From NCBI RefSeq assembly GCF_005844425.1, contig NZ_SPHL01000010.1:1-57847 (forward strand): a stretch of DNA of 57,847 nucleotides. Reading direction: 5' to 3'. A program made the position numbers and the translations under genes. The notes beneath the pieces are model-generated. The model was not told the origin of the DNA and did not search any database. It was given only the letters and a program-made list of their open reading frames with translations. This DNA is from Anaerofustis stercorihominis (lineage in GTDB: Bacteria > Bacillota > Clostridia > Eubacteriales > Anaerofustaceae). This document shows positions 42,624 to 50,859 of this stretch, one piece after another (positions within the stretch are counted from its first letter, which is position 1; the number at the start of each line of letters is the position of its first letter).

Positions 42624-44453
42624 TTATTCTACTGTAACAGATTTAGCCAAGTTTCTTGGTTTATCAACGTCACAGTTTCTTGCAACTGCAAGGTAGTATG
42701 CAAGAGTTTGAAGATATACAACTGTAGGTATTACAGTTAAATCATCAATTACATTATCTATATACATTACTTTATTTGCTTCTTTTTCAACATTTGAGTT
42801 TTGTTCTTTTGCAAAAGCTACGATATAAGCACCTCTTGCAACAACTTCTTTAATGTTGCTTAACATTTTTTCAAATAAAGCATCTTGAGTACAAAGAGCT
42901 ATAATAAGAGTTCCTTCTTCAACTAATGCGATAGGTCCGTGTTTTAATTCTCCTGCTTGATAAGCTTCTGAATGAATGTATGAAATTTCTTTCATTTTTA
43001 AAGAACCTTCAAGTGATAAGAAGTAATCAAGACCTCTACCAAGGAAGAATACATCGTGTACTTTGAAATGTTCATAAGCTATTTTTTTGATTTCTTCTTC
43101 TTTTGCTAGAACATTTTCAACGTTTTTGTCTATTGTCATTAAGCCGTTTGCGATTATTTCAAAATCTTCATCACTTAATTTTCCTGTTAGCTTACCGAAT
43201 AATAAAGCGATTAAGTACATACTTACAACTTGTGTAGAGTATGCTTTTGTTGAAGCAACGGCAATTTCAGGACCAGCCCATGTATATAATACATCGCTTG
43301 CTTCTCTTGAAACAGTACTTCCTACTACGTTTGTTACTGCAAGTACTCTGGCTCCTTGAGCTTTTGCAAGTCTCATTGCTGCAAGAGTATCTGCTGTTTC
43401 TCCTGATTGAGAAATTGAAATAAGAAGTGTGTGTTCATCTATAATTGGATTTCTATATCTAAATTCACTTGCTATATCAACTTCAACTGGAATTCTTGCA
43501 TATTTTTCTATTACATTTTTACCTACGTTTCCTGCATAGTAAGCAGTACCGCAAGCTACAATATAGATTTTGTTGATTTTATCTAAATCTTCTTTTGTTA
43601 TTGTAATATCATCAAGTTTTACTTCGTGTTTTTCAACGTCAAGTCTTCCTCTTAATGTATCTCTGATAGCTCTTGGTTGTTCGTGGATTTCTTTTAACAT
43701 GAAATGTTCATATCCGCCTTTTTCTGCACCTGCAGCATCCCAGTTAACTTTTAGAATTTGTTTTCCAACTTTATTTCCTTCATTATCATAAATTGTAATA
43801 TCATCTTTTGTTATTACGGCAATTTCATCATCATCAAGCAAATATATATCTCTTGTGTATTTTAAAACCGCAGGTATATCACTTGCTATAAAGTTTTCTC
43901 CTTCACCTTTACCGATTATTAATGGGCTGTCTTTTCTTACTGCAATAAGTTCTTCTGGATCATCTTTACACATTATTGCAAGAGCATAAGAACCTGAAAG
44001 TTTTTTTACTACTTTCTTTACTGTTGAAAGTAAATCGCCATCATCCATATCTTCAAGTAAATGAGCAACAACTTCTGTATCTGTATCTGAAATAAATCTA
44101 AAACCTTTTTTTACAAGATCTTCTTTTAATTCAATATAGTTTTCTATAATACCATTGTGTACAATTACAAATTTACCGTTATGACTTGCATGTGGGTGAG
44201 AGTTTATGTCTGATGGCTCTCCATGAGTAGCCCATCTTGTGTGACCAATACCTACATGACCGTTAATATCTTTTTCTCCTAAGCTTTCTTTTAAATTATC
44301 AAGTCTGCCTTTATGTTTTCTTATTGTAATTTTATCATCTTCAAAAACAGCAATTCCTGCTGAATCATAACCTCTGTATTCAAGCTTTCCAAGTCCTTCA
44401 ACAAGAATGTCACTGGCTTTTTTGTTTCCTATATAACCTACTATTCCGCACAT
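42624..44453 (-). CDS. glmS: Glutamine-fructose-6-phosphate aminotransferase (isomerizing)
   Basis: 609 residues, full length. The mature N-terminal C-G-I-V-G-Y-I-G gives the Cys1 nucleophile of the glutaminase domain. The two SIS sugar-isomerase domains follow (S-Q-S-G-E-T-A-D-T and the second G-R-G-L-D-Y-F segment), and the protein ends in the family's K-S-V-T-V-E. It makes glucosamine-6-phosphate for cell-wall synthesis. Its mRNA carries a glmS ribozyme for product feedback. Monocistronic. Confidence 0.98.
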   Translation of the reverse strand: MCGIVGYIGNKKASDILVEGLGKLEYRGYDSAGIAVFEDDKITIRKHKGRLDNLKESLGEKDINGHVGIGHTRWATHGEPSDINSHPHASHNGKFVIVHNGIIENYIELKEDLVKKGFRFISDTDTEVVAHLLEDMDDGDLLSTVKKVVKKLSGSYALAIMCKDDPEELIAVRKDSPLIIGKGEGENFIASDIPAVLKYTRDIYLLDDDEIAVITKDDITIYDNEGNKVGKQILKVNWDAAGAEKGGYEHFMLKEIHEQPRAIRDTLRGRLDVEKHEVKLDDITITKEDLDKINKIYIVACGTAYYAGNVGKNVIEKYARIPVEVDIASEFRYRNPIIDEHTLLISISQSGETADTLAAMRLAKAQGARVLAVTNVVGSTVSREASDVLYTWAGPEIAVASTKAYSTQVVSMYLIALLFGKLTGKLSDEDFEIIANGLMTIDKNVENVLAKEEEIKKIAYEHFKVHDVFFLGRGLDYFLSLEGSLKMKEISYIHSEAYQAGELKHGPIALVEEGTLIIALCTQDALFEKMLSNIKEVVARGAYIVAFAKEQNSNVEKEANKVMYIDNVIDDLTVIPTVVYLQTLAYYLAVARNCDVDKPRNLAKSVTVE

Positions 44454-44516
44454 ATTTTAAATAATCTCCTTAAAAATAATTGTTGTGTGATTTTTAAGTT
44501 TTAGCTTAAATTTGTC

Positions 44517-44666
44517 CTTAAAATTACTTTTAAGTTTTGTTAAGCATTAAGGAATAACTTTTAAATCCCAAAGGGTATCCGCCGAAATTTCGATAAACCC
44601 TTTACCTCGTCAACCTTAAAATTTTATTTAGGAATTCGGTTCGGGCGCTTTAACTAAAAATTCCTA
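44517..44666 (-). promoter_or_regulatory. glmS ribozyme/riboswitch
   Basis: On the minus strand the core AGCGCCCGAAC, GTTGACGAGG, GGGTTTATCGA, TTTCGGCGGAT and ACCC appears in canonical order, with an AGGAATT/AATTCCT stem around the start. Predicted self-cleavage lies between A at 44649 and G at 44648, activated by glucosamine-6-phosphate. The 3' part (P3-P4 region) is AT-rich. It starts about 195 bases upstream of the glmS ATG. Confidence 0.95.
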
Positions 44667-44755
44667 TATATAAACCTCCTTTGTACATTATATCAAAAGA
44701 GGAGTAAATATAAAACTAAATTAATTATTTTTTAATATTCAGAAAATTTGCAAAT

Positions 44756-44780
44756 AAAAAAATGCTTAAAAAGCATTTTT
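44756..44780 (-). terminator. Terminator of acpS
   Basis: AAAATGCTT / AAGCATTTTT hairpin with U run on the minus strand, adjoining the acpS stop codon. Confidence 0.82.
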
Positions 44781-45165
44781 ATACTGCGATTACAAACGCA
44801 ATGGCATATTCTTTTTCGTGAGAAATGGATATTTTAAAATCTTCTATGTTATTTTCTTTCATATATTTTTTTGCATTACCTTCTAATTTTATATAAGGAC
44901 AGTTATCTTCTGTTTTAAGTATTGTTATATCTTTAAAACTTGTTTTATCCATTCCTTTTTTTAATGTTTTCATTATGGCTTCTTTTACGGCAAAATATCC
45001 TGATATGCTTTTTGCATCATATTTATTGCTTTTAAAATATTCAATTTCTTCTGTGTTAAATATTTTCTTTAAAAAAGCGTCTTTATAGGGTCTTTTTAAT
45101 ATTTTTCTTATTCTATCAACTTTTACTATATCAACACCATTTGATATTATTTCTTTGTCTATCAT
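44779..45165 (-). CDS. acpS: Holo-[acyl-carrier-protein] synthase AcpS
   Basis: 128 residues from ATG 45165, with AAGGA at proper spacing; the open frame reaches 45186 without a site. G-V-D-I-V-K-V-D-R-I near the N-terminus and the F-A-V-K-E-A-I-M-K helix are the Mg2+/CoA site motifs of the trimeric AcpS family. S-I-S-H-E-K-E-Y-A-I-A-F is the conserved end. It transfers phosphopantetheine from CoA to acyl carrier protein. Encoded after rpsT, separated by a terminator. Confidence 0.93.
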   Translation of the reverse strand: MIDKEIISNGVDIVKVDRIRKILKRPYKDAFLKKIFNTEEIEYFKSNKYDAKSISGYFAVKEAIMKTLKKGMDKTSFKDITILKTEDNCPYIKLEGNAKKYMKENNIEDFKISISHEKEYAIAFVIAV

Positions 45166-45184
45166 ACATAATTCCTTTAACTGC

Positions 45185-45213
45185 AAAAAGACCTCTCTAA
45201 GATGAAAGGTCTT
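45185..45213 (-). terminator. Terminator of rpsT
   Basis: AAGACCT / AGGTCTT hairpin followed by a short U run on the minus strand. Confidence 0.7.
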
Positions 45214-45232
45214 AAATAGTCTATATATAATA

Positions 45233-45496
45233 CTAACCTAAAGCATTGACTTTTTTTGCTAATTGAGCTTTTTTTCTGTTTGCAGCATTTTTATGAATAA
45301 TACCTTTGCTTGCAGCCATGTCAAATTTTTTGCTTGCTAATTTGCATGCTTCATTAGCTTTTTCAACATCATTAGATAAAATAGCTTTTTCAAAATCTTT
45401 TTCAACTGTTTTTAAGTTAGTTTTGATAGCTTTATTTCTAAGTCTGCTTTTTTCGTTTGTAATTGCTCTTTTCTTTGCAGATTTAATGTTTGCCAC
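45233..45496 (-). CDS. rpsT: 30S ribosomal protein S20
   Basis: 87 residues, basic and helical. M-A-N-I-K-S-A-K-K-R at the N-terminus and K-G-I-I-H-K-N-A-A-N-R-K-K-A-Q-L near the end are the S20 signature. Ribosome site GGAGGTG. Monocistronic between acpS and the aminotransferase gene. Confidence 0.97.
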   Translation of the reverse strand: MANIKSAKKRAITNEKSRLRNKAIKTNLKTVEKDFEKAILSNDVEKANEACKLASKKFDMAASKGIIHKNAANRKKAQLAKKVNALG

Positions 45497-45605
45497 TTGC
45501 TACACCTCCACTTTAAATAGTCTCGCGAATGATATTATAGCACCTATATATACCAAATGCAAGCATTTTTTTACTTTCTTTTCATGTTTTCTTATTGTTT
45601 ATATT

Positions 45606-46868
45606 TTACATAGCAGGTTGTTCTTTTGCTATTAAAATTTTACCTTTTTTCTTACCTGTTTCAACTACTTTATTTGTATTAAATACTTTTTGATATTCCA
45701 TAAGACCTTTATCTAAAATGTTAACTGCATTTATTAAGTCTTCTTCTTTTAATACATACGCAATTCTTACTTCATTTACTCCAAGTTCTTTTGTTGAATA
45801 AAATTCGCTTGCAGGGCAAAGCATAACTGTTTCGTTGTTATAATCATAATTTTCAAGTAACCATTTTGAGAATTCATGAGCATTTTCAACAGGAAGTTTT
45901 GCTATTAAATAAAATGCGCCTGCAGGTTTTTGTACTTGGATACCTTTTATTTTCTTTAATCTTTGATATATTGTATCTCTTCTATGTTTATATTCTTTTA
46001 TTACACTTTCTATGTATTCTTTGCTTGTATGTTTTAAAACAGCAGCAGCTCCGACTTGGTCGATATAAGGAGCACAAAGTCTTGCTTGTGCAAGTTTTAA
46101 AACGTGAGCCATAAATTCTTCATTTTTTGAAGCGATTAGACCTATTCTTGCTCCGCATGCAGAAAATCTTTTTGAAATGCTGTCTATTATTACAACTTTG
46201 TCTTCAACGTCTTTTATAGATGAAAAACTTATAAATTTACCGTCGTAAACAAATTCTCTGTAAACTTCATCAACTATTATAAATAAATTATTTTCCTTTG
46301 CGATGTCACATAATAATTTTATTTCTTCTTTTGTATAAACTCTTCCTGTTGGGTTTGAAGGATTTGTTATGCAAAATGCTCTTGTTCTATCTGTTATTTT
46401 TGATTTTATTTCTTTTTTGCTTGGAAGTCTGAAGTTTTCTTCAGGTCTTGTTGTTATGGAAACCATGTTTATTCCAGCTTGAGTAGCAAAAATATTGTAG
46501 TTTGTATAATAAGGTTCAAAAACGATTATTTCATCTCCTTCATTACAAAGAGTTAGGAAAGAAAATAATATAGCTTCGCTTCCTCCGTTTGTAACTATCA
46601 TGTCTTCTTTTTTCATATTTGAACCAATTTCTTTGTAATATTCTTCAAATGCTTCCAATAGTTCAGGAATACCTTTTGAGTTTGTATATGATAATATGTT
46701 TTCATCAAAGTTTCTTACCGCGCTAAAAAATTCCTTTGGTGTAACTATATCAGGTTGCCCAATATTTAATTGATATACATGAGTTCCTTCTTTTGTTCTT
46801 TTTTCTTGTATTGGGGCAAATTCTCTTATTGGAGATTGTCCTATTGATGTAACTTTATTTGAAAACAT
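45606..46868 (-). CDS. Class I/II PLP-dependent aminotransferase
   Basis: 420 residues. Fold-type I aminotransferase: N-G-G-S-E-A-I-L-F, then T-N-P-S-N-P-T-G-R, V-D-E-V-Y-R-E-F, and the PLP lysine in S-I-S-K-R-F-S-A-C-G-A-R-I-G. The C-terminal R-I-A-Y-V arginine binds the substrate carboxylate. Aspartate, alanine or aromatic amino acids are possible amino donors. The E-P-Y-Y-T-N-Y and C-P-A-S-E-F-Y segments fit the aspartate-aminotransferase subgroup but are not decisive. Single gene, with promoter TTGAAA-N17-TAGTAT. Confidence 0.88.
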   Translation of the reverse strand: MFSNKVTSIGQSPIREFAPIQEKRTKEGTHVYQLNIGQPDIVTPKEFFSAVRNFDENILSYTNSKGIPELLEAFEEYYKEIGSNMKKEDMIVTNGGSEAILFSFLTLCNEGDEIIVFEPYYTNYNIFATQAGINMVSITTRPEENFRLPSKKEIKSKITDRTRAFCITNPSNPTGRVYTKEEIKLLCDIAKENNLFIIVDEVYREFVYDGKFISFSSIKDVEDKVVIIDSISKRFSACGARIGLIASKNEEFMAHVLKLAQARLCAPYIDQVGAAAVLKHTSKEYIESVIKEYKHRRDTIYQRLKKIKGIQVQKPAGAFYLIAKLPVENAHEFSKWLLENYDYNNETVMLCPASEFYSTKELGVNEVRIAYVLKEEDLINAVNILDKGLMEYQKVFNTNKVVETGKKKGKILIAKEQPAM

Positions 46869-46904
46869 AACTTTCTCCTTTATTTTATTATCTTACTATA
46901 AGAT

Positions 46905-46933
46905 ATACTATCATAAAATAAAGTATATTTCAA
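46905..46933 (-). promoter_or_regulatory. Promoter of the aminotransferase gene
   Basis: On the minus strand TTGAAA (46928-46933), 17-base spacer, TAGTAT (46905-46910). A short palindrome TCTTACTATAAGA lies near the transcription start. Confidence 0.5.
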
Positions 46934-47206
46934 GTATTAATTTTATAAGTAAGGTATTTTTTTATTTGTACATTATTATAATATGTAAAAACAGGAAAAT
47001 GGTTAATTAAATTATGTATTATTTATTGTAAATGTTTTCTATCTTAAAAAAATTAAGTATTTACTCAAAAAAAAATTATTTTTATAAGTTATTGAAATAA
47101 AATAATTTCATGATATAATGTTAGCAGTTACTAACATTATTTTGTTTGTATTTTTTTTATTTTTGGTATAAAATAGATATATTTAATAATAGAAAGAAGG
47201 GTTTTT
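46934..47206. other. Divergent intergenic region with CobW promoter(s)
   Basis: AT-rich, with no gene seen. It contains TTGAAA-N16-TATAAT (-10 at 47114-47119) running into the inverted repeat at 47117-47138, and a second -10-like TATAAA near 47168 closer to the CobW start. Confidence 0.5.
47117..47138. promoter_or_regulatory. Inverted-repeat operator at the CobW-pair promoter
   Basis: AATGTTAG-CAGTTA-CTAACATT, perfect 8-base arms overlapping the end of the -10 box. The sequence is nearly the same as the repeat at 37561-37580 before the ZIP transporter, which supports a shared metal-responsive repressor. Confidence 0.65.
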
Positions 47207-48409
47207 ATGACAAAAGTAAATATAATATCCGGATTTTTAGGAGCCGGTAAAACTACATTTATAAAAAAATTGGTAAGTGAAGTGTTTACGGATGAAAAAG
47301 TAATTTTAATAGAAAATGAATTTGGAGAAATTGGAATTGATTCAGGCTTTTTAAAAGATGCCGGAATTGAAATAAAGGAAATGAATTCAGGATGTATTTG
47401 TTGTTCTTTGGTAGGAGACTTTAGTAAATCTCTTGAAGAAGTAATAAACACATATTCTCCTGACAGAATTATTATTGAACCTTCAGGGGTAGGTAAACTT
47501 TCAGATGTTGAAAAGGCAATTATAGATGTAAAAGATAAACTTGATCTTTCTGTAGACAGTAAAATAACCGTTGTTGACGGAAAGAAAGCAAAAATTTATA
47601 TGAAGAATTTTGGAGAATTCTTTAATAATCAAGTTGAAAATGCAAATGTTATTGTTTTAAGCAGAACTCAACTTATGAAAGAAGAAAAGATAAATGAATG
47701 TTTTGAAGAATTAAAGAAACATAATGATAAAGCAAATATTATTACAACTCCTTGGGATGATTTAAATAAAGGAGTAATACTTGATGCATTTACAAATTTT
47801 GATAAAGAAAATAAAATGCTTGAAGAATTAAAAAGAGAAGAAATGGAAAGTCATGAACACCATCACCACCACGAACACTGTGAATGTGGACATGATCATG
47901 AACACCATCACCACCACGAACACTGTGAATGCGGACATGATCATGAACACCATCACCACCACGAACACTGTGAATGTGGACATGACCATGAACACCATCA
48001 CCACCATGAACATTGTGAATGTGGACACGATCATGAACATCATCACCACCACGAACACTGTGAATGCGGACATGACCATGAACACCATCATCATGAACAT
48101 TGTGGATGTGGACATGATCACCATGGACATGATGCAGATGAAGTTTTTGAAAGCTTTGGAATGGAAACAATTCATAAGTTTACAAAAGATCAGTTAAATG
48201 ATATTTTGGAAGACTTAGCAGAAGGAAGTAGTTATGGGGTTATTTTAAGAGCTAAAGGTGTTGTAAGCGGAGAAGATGAAAGCTGGTATGAATTTGATTT
48301 AGTTCCTGGTGAATACGAAATTAGAGAAAGAAATGCTGATTATATAGGTAAAGTTTGTGTAATTGGTTCAAACTTGCTTAAAGATAAATTAGAAAAAATA
48401 TTTAAATAA
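47207..48409 (+). CDS. CobW/COG0523-family metallochaperone GTPase with His/Cys repeat region
   Basis: 400 residues. An N-terminal P-loop GTPase has Walker A G-F-L-G-A-G-K-T (9-16), the E-N-E-F-G-E switch and the hallmark metal site C-I-C-C (63-66). Residues 216-304 are about six tandem copies of a 15-residue unit, H-E-H-H-H-H-H-E-H-C-E-C-G-H-D, a very large zinc-binding reservoir. A shortened CobW C-terminal domain follows (Y-G-V-I-L-R-A-K-G-V-V). The family delivers or inserts metals, often under zinc starvation. The second CobW-like gene starts 13 bases later. The operator upstream matches that of the ZIP gene. Confidence 0.93.
   Translation: MTKVNIISGFLGAGKTTFIKKLVSEVFTDEKVILIENEFGEIGIDSGFLKDAGIEIKEMNSGCICCSLVGDFSKSLEEVINTYSPDRIIIEPSGVGKLSDVEKAIIDVKDKLDLSVDSKITVVDGKKAKIYMKNFGEFFNNQVENANVIVLSRTQLMKEEKINECFEELKKHNDKANIITTPWDDLNKGVILDAFTNFDKENKMLEELKREEMESHEHHHHHEHCECGHDHEHHHHHEHCECGHDHEHHHHHEHCECGHDHEHHHHHEHCECGHDHEHHHHHEHCECGHDHEHHHHEHCGCGHDHHGHDADEVFESFGMETIHKFTKDQLNDILEDLAEGSSYGVILRAKGVVSGEDESWYEFDLVPGEYEIRERNADYIGKVCVIGSNLLKDKLEKIFK
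47852..48118 (+). repeat. 45-bp in-frame tandem repeat encoding His/Cys metal-binding units
   Basis: Five 45-base units start at 47852, 47897, 47942, 47987 and 48032, and a sixth of 42 bases (48077-48118) has lost one His codon. Units differ only at synonymous sites (for example TGT/TGC and GAT/GAC) until the last one, which also changes E to G. Copy number is likely to vary between strains. Confidence 0.95.
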
Positions 48410-48422
48410 CAGAGGTGATATT

Positions 48423-49367
48423 ATGGTAACACCGGTTTTTGTTATATCAGGTTTATTAGATAGCGGTAAAACAACTTTAATAAAGAATATGTTTAGAAGT
48501 CCTGATTTTAGAAATAACGGACCTACTCTTCTTATTATGTGTGAAGATGGGGAAGAAGAGTTTGAAAGAGATTTTTTAAGTGAATGTCAAATAACAAAGG
48601 TAACAATTGATGATATAGAGAAGTTCACTCCAACACTTCTTCAAAATTATGAAGCATTATATAGACCAAATCAGGTTGTTATGGAATACAATGGGACATG
48701 GAGTATGGATACGCTTCTTAAAACAGATTTTCCTGAAAATTGGCAGATTGCAAGCGTATATTCTTTGGTTAACTGTGAAACAGCAGAAATATATATGCTT
48801 AACATGAGAGCAATGTTTATGGAGCCTCTTAATTTATCAAGTCTAATAATATGTAACAGATATGAAGATGATATGGACAGAGCTAAACTTAGAAGAAATA
48901 TTAAAGCTTTAAATCCAACAGTTCAAATTGTATTTGAAAGAAGCGACGGAAGCGTTGTTGAAGAAACTGAAGAGGATTTGCCTTTTGATATAAATGCAGA
49001 TATTATAGATGTAAGTGATGTGGATTATGGTGTATGGTTTATTGATACACTTGATAATCCGGGACATTATATGGGCAAAAAGGTAAGGTTTAAAGCTCAG
49101 GTTTATACTGATAAGAGTTTAGGTAGAAATACGTTTGTTCCTGGGAGATTTGCAATGACTTGCTGCGCTGATGATATACAATTTTTGGGACATGAATGTA
49201 AGTATTTTTTGAAAAACTTCAGTTATAAAAATAGAGACTGGGTTGAGGTACTTGTGCATGTTGAGTATGAATTTAACGTTGAATACGGCGAAGATGTTCC
49301 TGTGTTATATCTTGAAAGTATAAAAAAAGCAGCTAAACCTGAAGATGAGATTGTATATTTTATGTAG
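48423..49367 (+). CDS. CobW-like GTPase fused to a DUF1980/YcgQ-like C-terminal domain
   Basis: 314 residues. The N-terminal half is a CobW-type P-loop domain with G-L-L-D-S-G-K-T (10-17) and C-E-D-G-E-E-E-F where CobW has N-E-F-G-E. The C-x-C-C metal motif is missing. The C-terminal half (about 205-314: G-K-K-V-R-F-K-A-Q-V-Y, R-F-A-M-T-C-C-A-D-D and W-V-E-V) matches the soluble domain of TIGR03943/DUF1980 (YcgQ-type) permease partners. Such proteins occur in zinc-limitation operons. No YcgR-type permease gene is adjacent. Cotranscribed with the preceding CobW gene. Confidence 0.82.
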   Translation: MVTPVFVISGLLDSGKTTLIKNMFRSPDFRNNGPTLLIMCEDGEEEFERDFLSECQITKVTIDDIEKFTPTLLQNYEALYRPNQVVMEYNGTWSMDTLLKTDFPENWQIASVYSLVNCETAEIYMLNMRAMFMEPLNLSSLIICNRYEDDMDRAKLRRNIKALNPTVQIVFERSDGSVVEETEEDLPFDINADIIDVSDVDYGVWFIDTLDNPGHYMGKKVRFKAQVYTDKSLGRNTFVPGRFAMTCCADDIQFLGHECKYFLKNFSYKNRDWVEVLVHVEYEFNVEYGEDVPVLYLESIKKAAKPEDEIVYFM

Positions 49368-49371
49368 TATT

Positions 49372-49406
49372 AGAAGATATATGTTTTCATATATCTTCTT
49401 TTTTAT
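49372..49406 (+). terminator. Terminator of the CobW pair
   Basis: AGAAGATATATG-TTTT-CATATATCTTCT hairpin followed by TTTTTT, directly after the second gene. Confidence 0.92.
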
Positions 49407-49494
49407 TTCTTAAAAATTGTTAAATAAAAGTTAAAAATATTGTGTTATTTGTCAAATACATATATAATTTAAGTATGCTAAAAGGAGAGGATGT

Positions 49495-50856
49495 ATGGAA
49501 AAAAGAAAAAGAGTCGTAAAAGTAAAAAAAACGATGAGAAGACCTAAAAGAAAAAAAATAAACAAAGATAATAATATAAATCTTATGGATAATAATCTTT
49601 TTGAAGATGAAAAAGTACTTTCTAACATCTCAGTTGATGAAGGAACAAAAGAAAATATTGATATCAAAGATGATGTGCTTTTTGAAGATGTAGATGTAAA
49701 AACAGAGGATTTTTCTAATATAAAAGAAAATCAATTTGATGATGTAAAACAAAGTAAAAAAGATGTTGTTTTAAATAACAAAAATAGCAAAACTAAGAAA
49801 AATAATAAAAAAGCAAGCAAGAAGAAATATATACTTGGAGGAATAGGGGCATTTGTTTTAATATGTGTTGTAGCTATTATTGTAAGTTATAACGTTTTAT
49901 TAGGCGCTGTTGATTCTTCAAATACAAATAAAATGGATGTTACAATAGAAGAAGGTTCATCTCTTTCAGGTATTTCTCAGACACTTAAAGATAAAGATTT
50001 AATAAGAAGTGAACTTGCATTTAAAGTGTATGTTAAATTAACAGGAAAATCAAATGATTTAAAGGCCGGATATTATTCTTTCTCTCAAAGTCAATCAGCA
50101 GGAGATATTGTTTCTATCATGATGGAAGGCAGTAATAGCGATACAGCAACTGTTACAATAAAAGAAGGTCTTGACCTTAACAGAATTGGTGATACTTTAG
50201 AAGAGCAAGGAATATTTACAAAAGAAGAATTTTTAAGTGAAATTAAAAATAATGCGGATTATTACAGAGAAAAATATGATTTCTTATCAAGTGTTCCAAA
50301 GGATAGAGAATATATTTTGGAAGGATACTTATTTGCGGATACATATAATATTTATGTAAATTCTACACCAAGAGATTTAATAGAAAAAATGCTTGATAGA
50401 TTCGATCAAGAATATACAGACGAATATAAGAAAAGAACAAAAGAAATGGGCAAAACCATTGATGAAATTGTAACTATGGCATCGGTTGTTGAAAGAGAAA
50501 CAATACTTGATTCTGAACTTCCGACTGTTGCCGGGGTATTTTATAACAGACTTGAAAAAGGTATGATGCTTCAGTCTTGTGCAACGCTACAATATATTTA
50601 TAAGGATTATCAATTCTCTTTTACAGAATCACAAAAGAATATTGATTCTCCATATAATACATATAAATATGAAGGGCTTCCTGCAGGACCTATATCAAAC
50701 TTTAGAGCAGCTTCTCTAAAAGCTGCACTTTATCCTGAAGATACCGATTATTTGTATTTCTGTACAAAAAATGACGGTACGGGAGCAAGTGCTTTTGCTA
50801 AGACTTATGAAGAGCATGAAGCCAATATACAAAAATATAGTGGGAACTGGGAATAA
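49495..50856 (+). CDS. mltG: Endolytic peptidoglycan transglycosylase MltG
   Basis: 453 residues. A long Lys/Asp-rich cytoplasmic N-terminus (about 110 residues), one membrane helix (about 112-133), a LysM-like region (I-E-E-G-S-S-L-S-G-I-S) and the YceG/MltG catalytic domain follow: L-E-G-Y-L-F-A-D-T-Y, A-S-V-V-E-R-E-T (catalytic Glu) and S-P-Y-N-T-Y-K-Y-E-G-L-P-A-G-P-I-S-N. It cleaves nascent glycan strands at the membrane to end their elongation. Ribosome site AAAGGAGAGG. An O-methyltransferase gene follows after 3 bases. Confidence 0.95.
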   Translation: MEKRKRVVKVKKTMRRPKRKKINKDNNINLMDNNLFEDEKVLSNISVDEGTKENIDIKDDVLFEDVDVKTEDFSNIKENQFDDVKQSKKDVVLNNKNSKTKKNNKKASKKKYILGGIGAFVLICVVAIIVSYNVLLGAVDSSNTNKMDVTIEEGSSLSGISQTLKDKDLIRSELAFKVYVKLTGKSNDLKAGYYSFSQSQSAGDIVSIMMEGSNSDTATVTIKEGLDLNRIGDTLEEQGIFTKEEFLSEIKNNADYYREKYDFLSSVPKDREYILEGYLFADTYNIYVNSTPRDLIEKMLDRFDQEYTDEYKKRTKEMGKTIDEIVTMASVVERETILDSELPTVAGVFYNRLEKGMMLQSCATLQYIYKDYQFSFTESQKNIDSPYNTYKYEGLPAGPISNFRAASLKAALYPEDTDYLYFCTKNDGTGASAFAKTYEEHEANIQKYSGNWE

Positions 50857-50859
50857 AAA

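Noticed and set aside
47852-48118. CRISPR-like direct repeats
   Set aside because: The 45-base units are contiguous, without spacers, and lie in frame within the CobW gene as a His/Cys coding repeat.
47790-48197. Long open frames antisense to or out of frame with the CobW gene (up to 126 codons)
   Set aside because: They arise from the repetitive His/Cys codons and read as low-complexity V/H/M or T/M/N strings; no ribosome sites.
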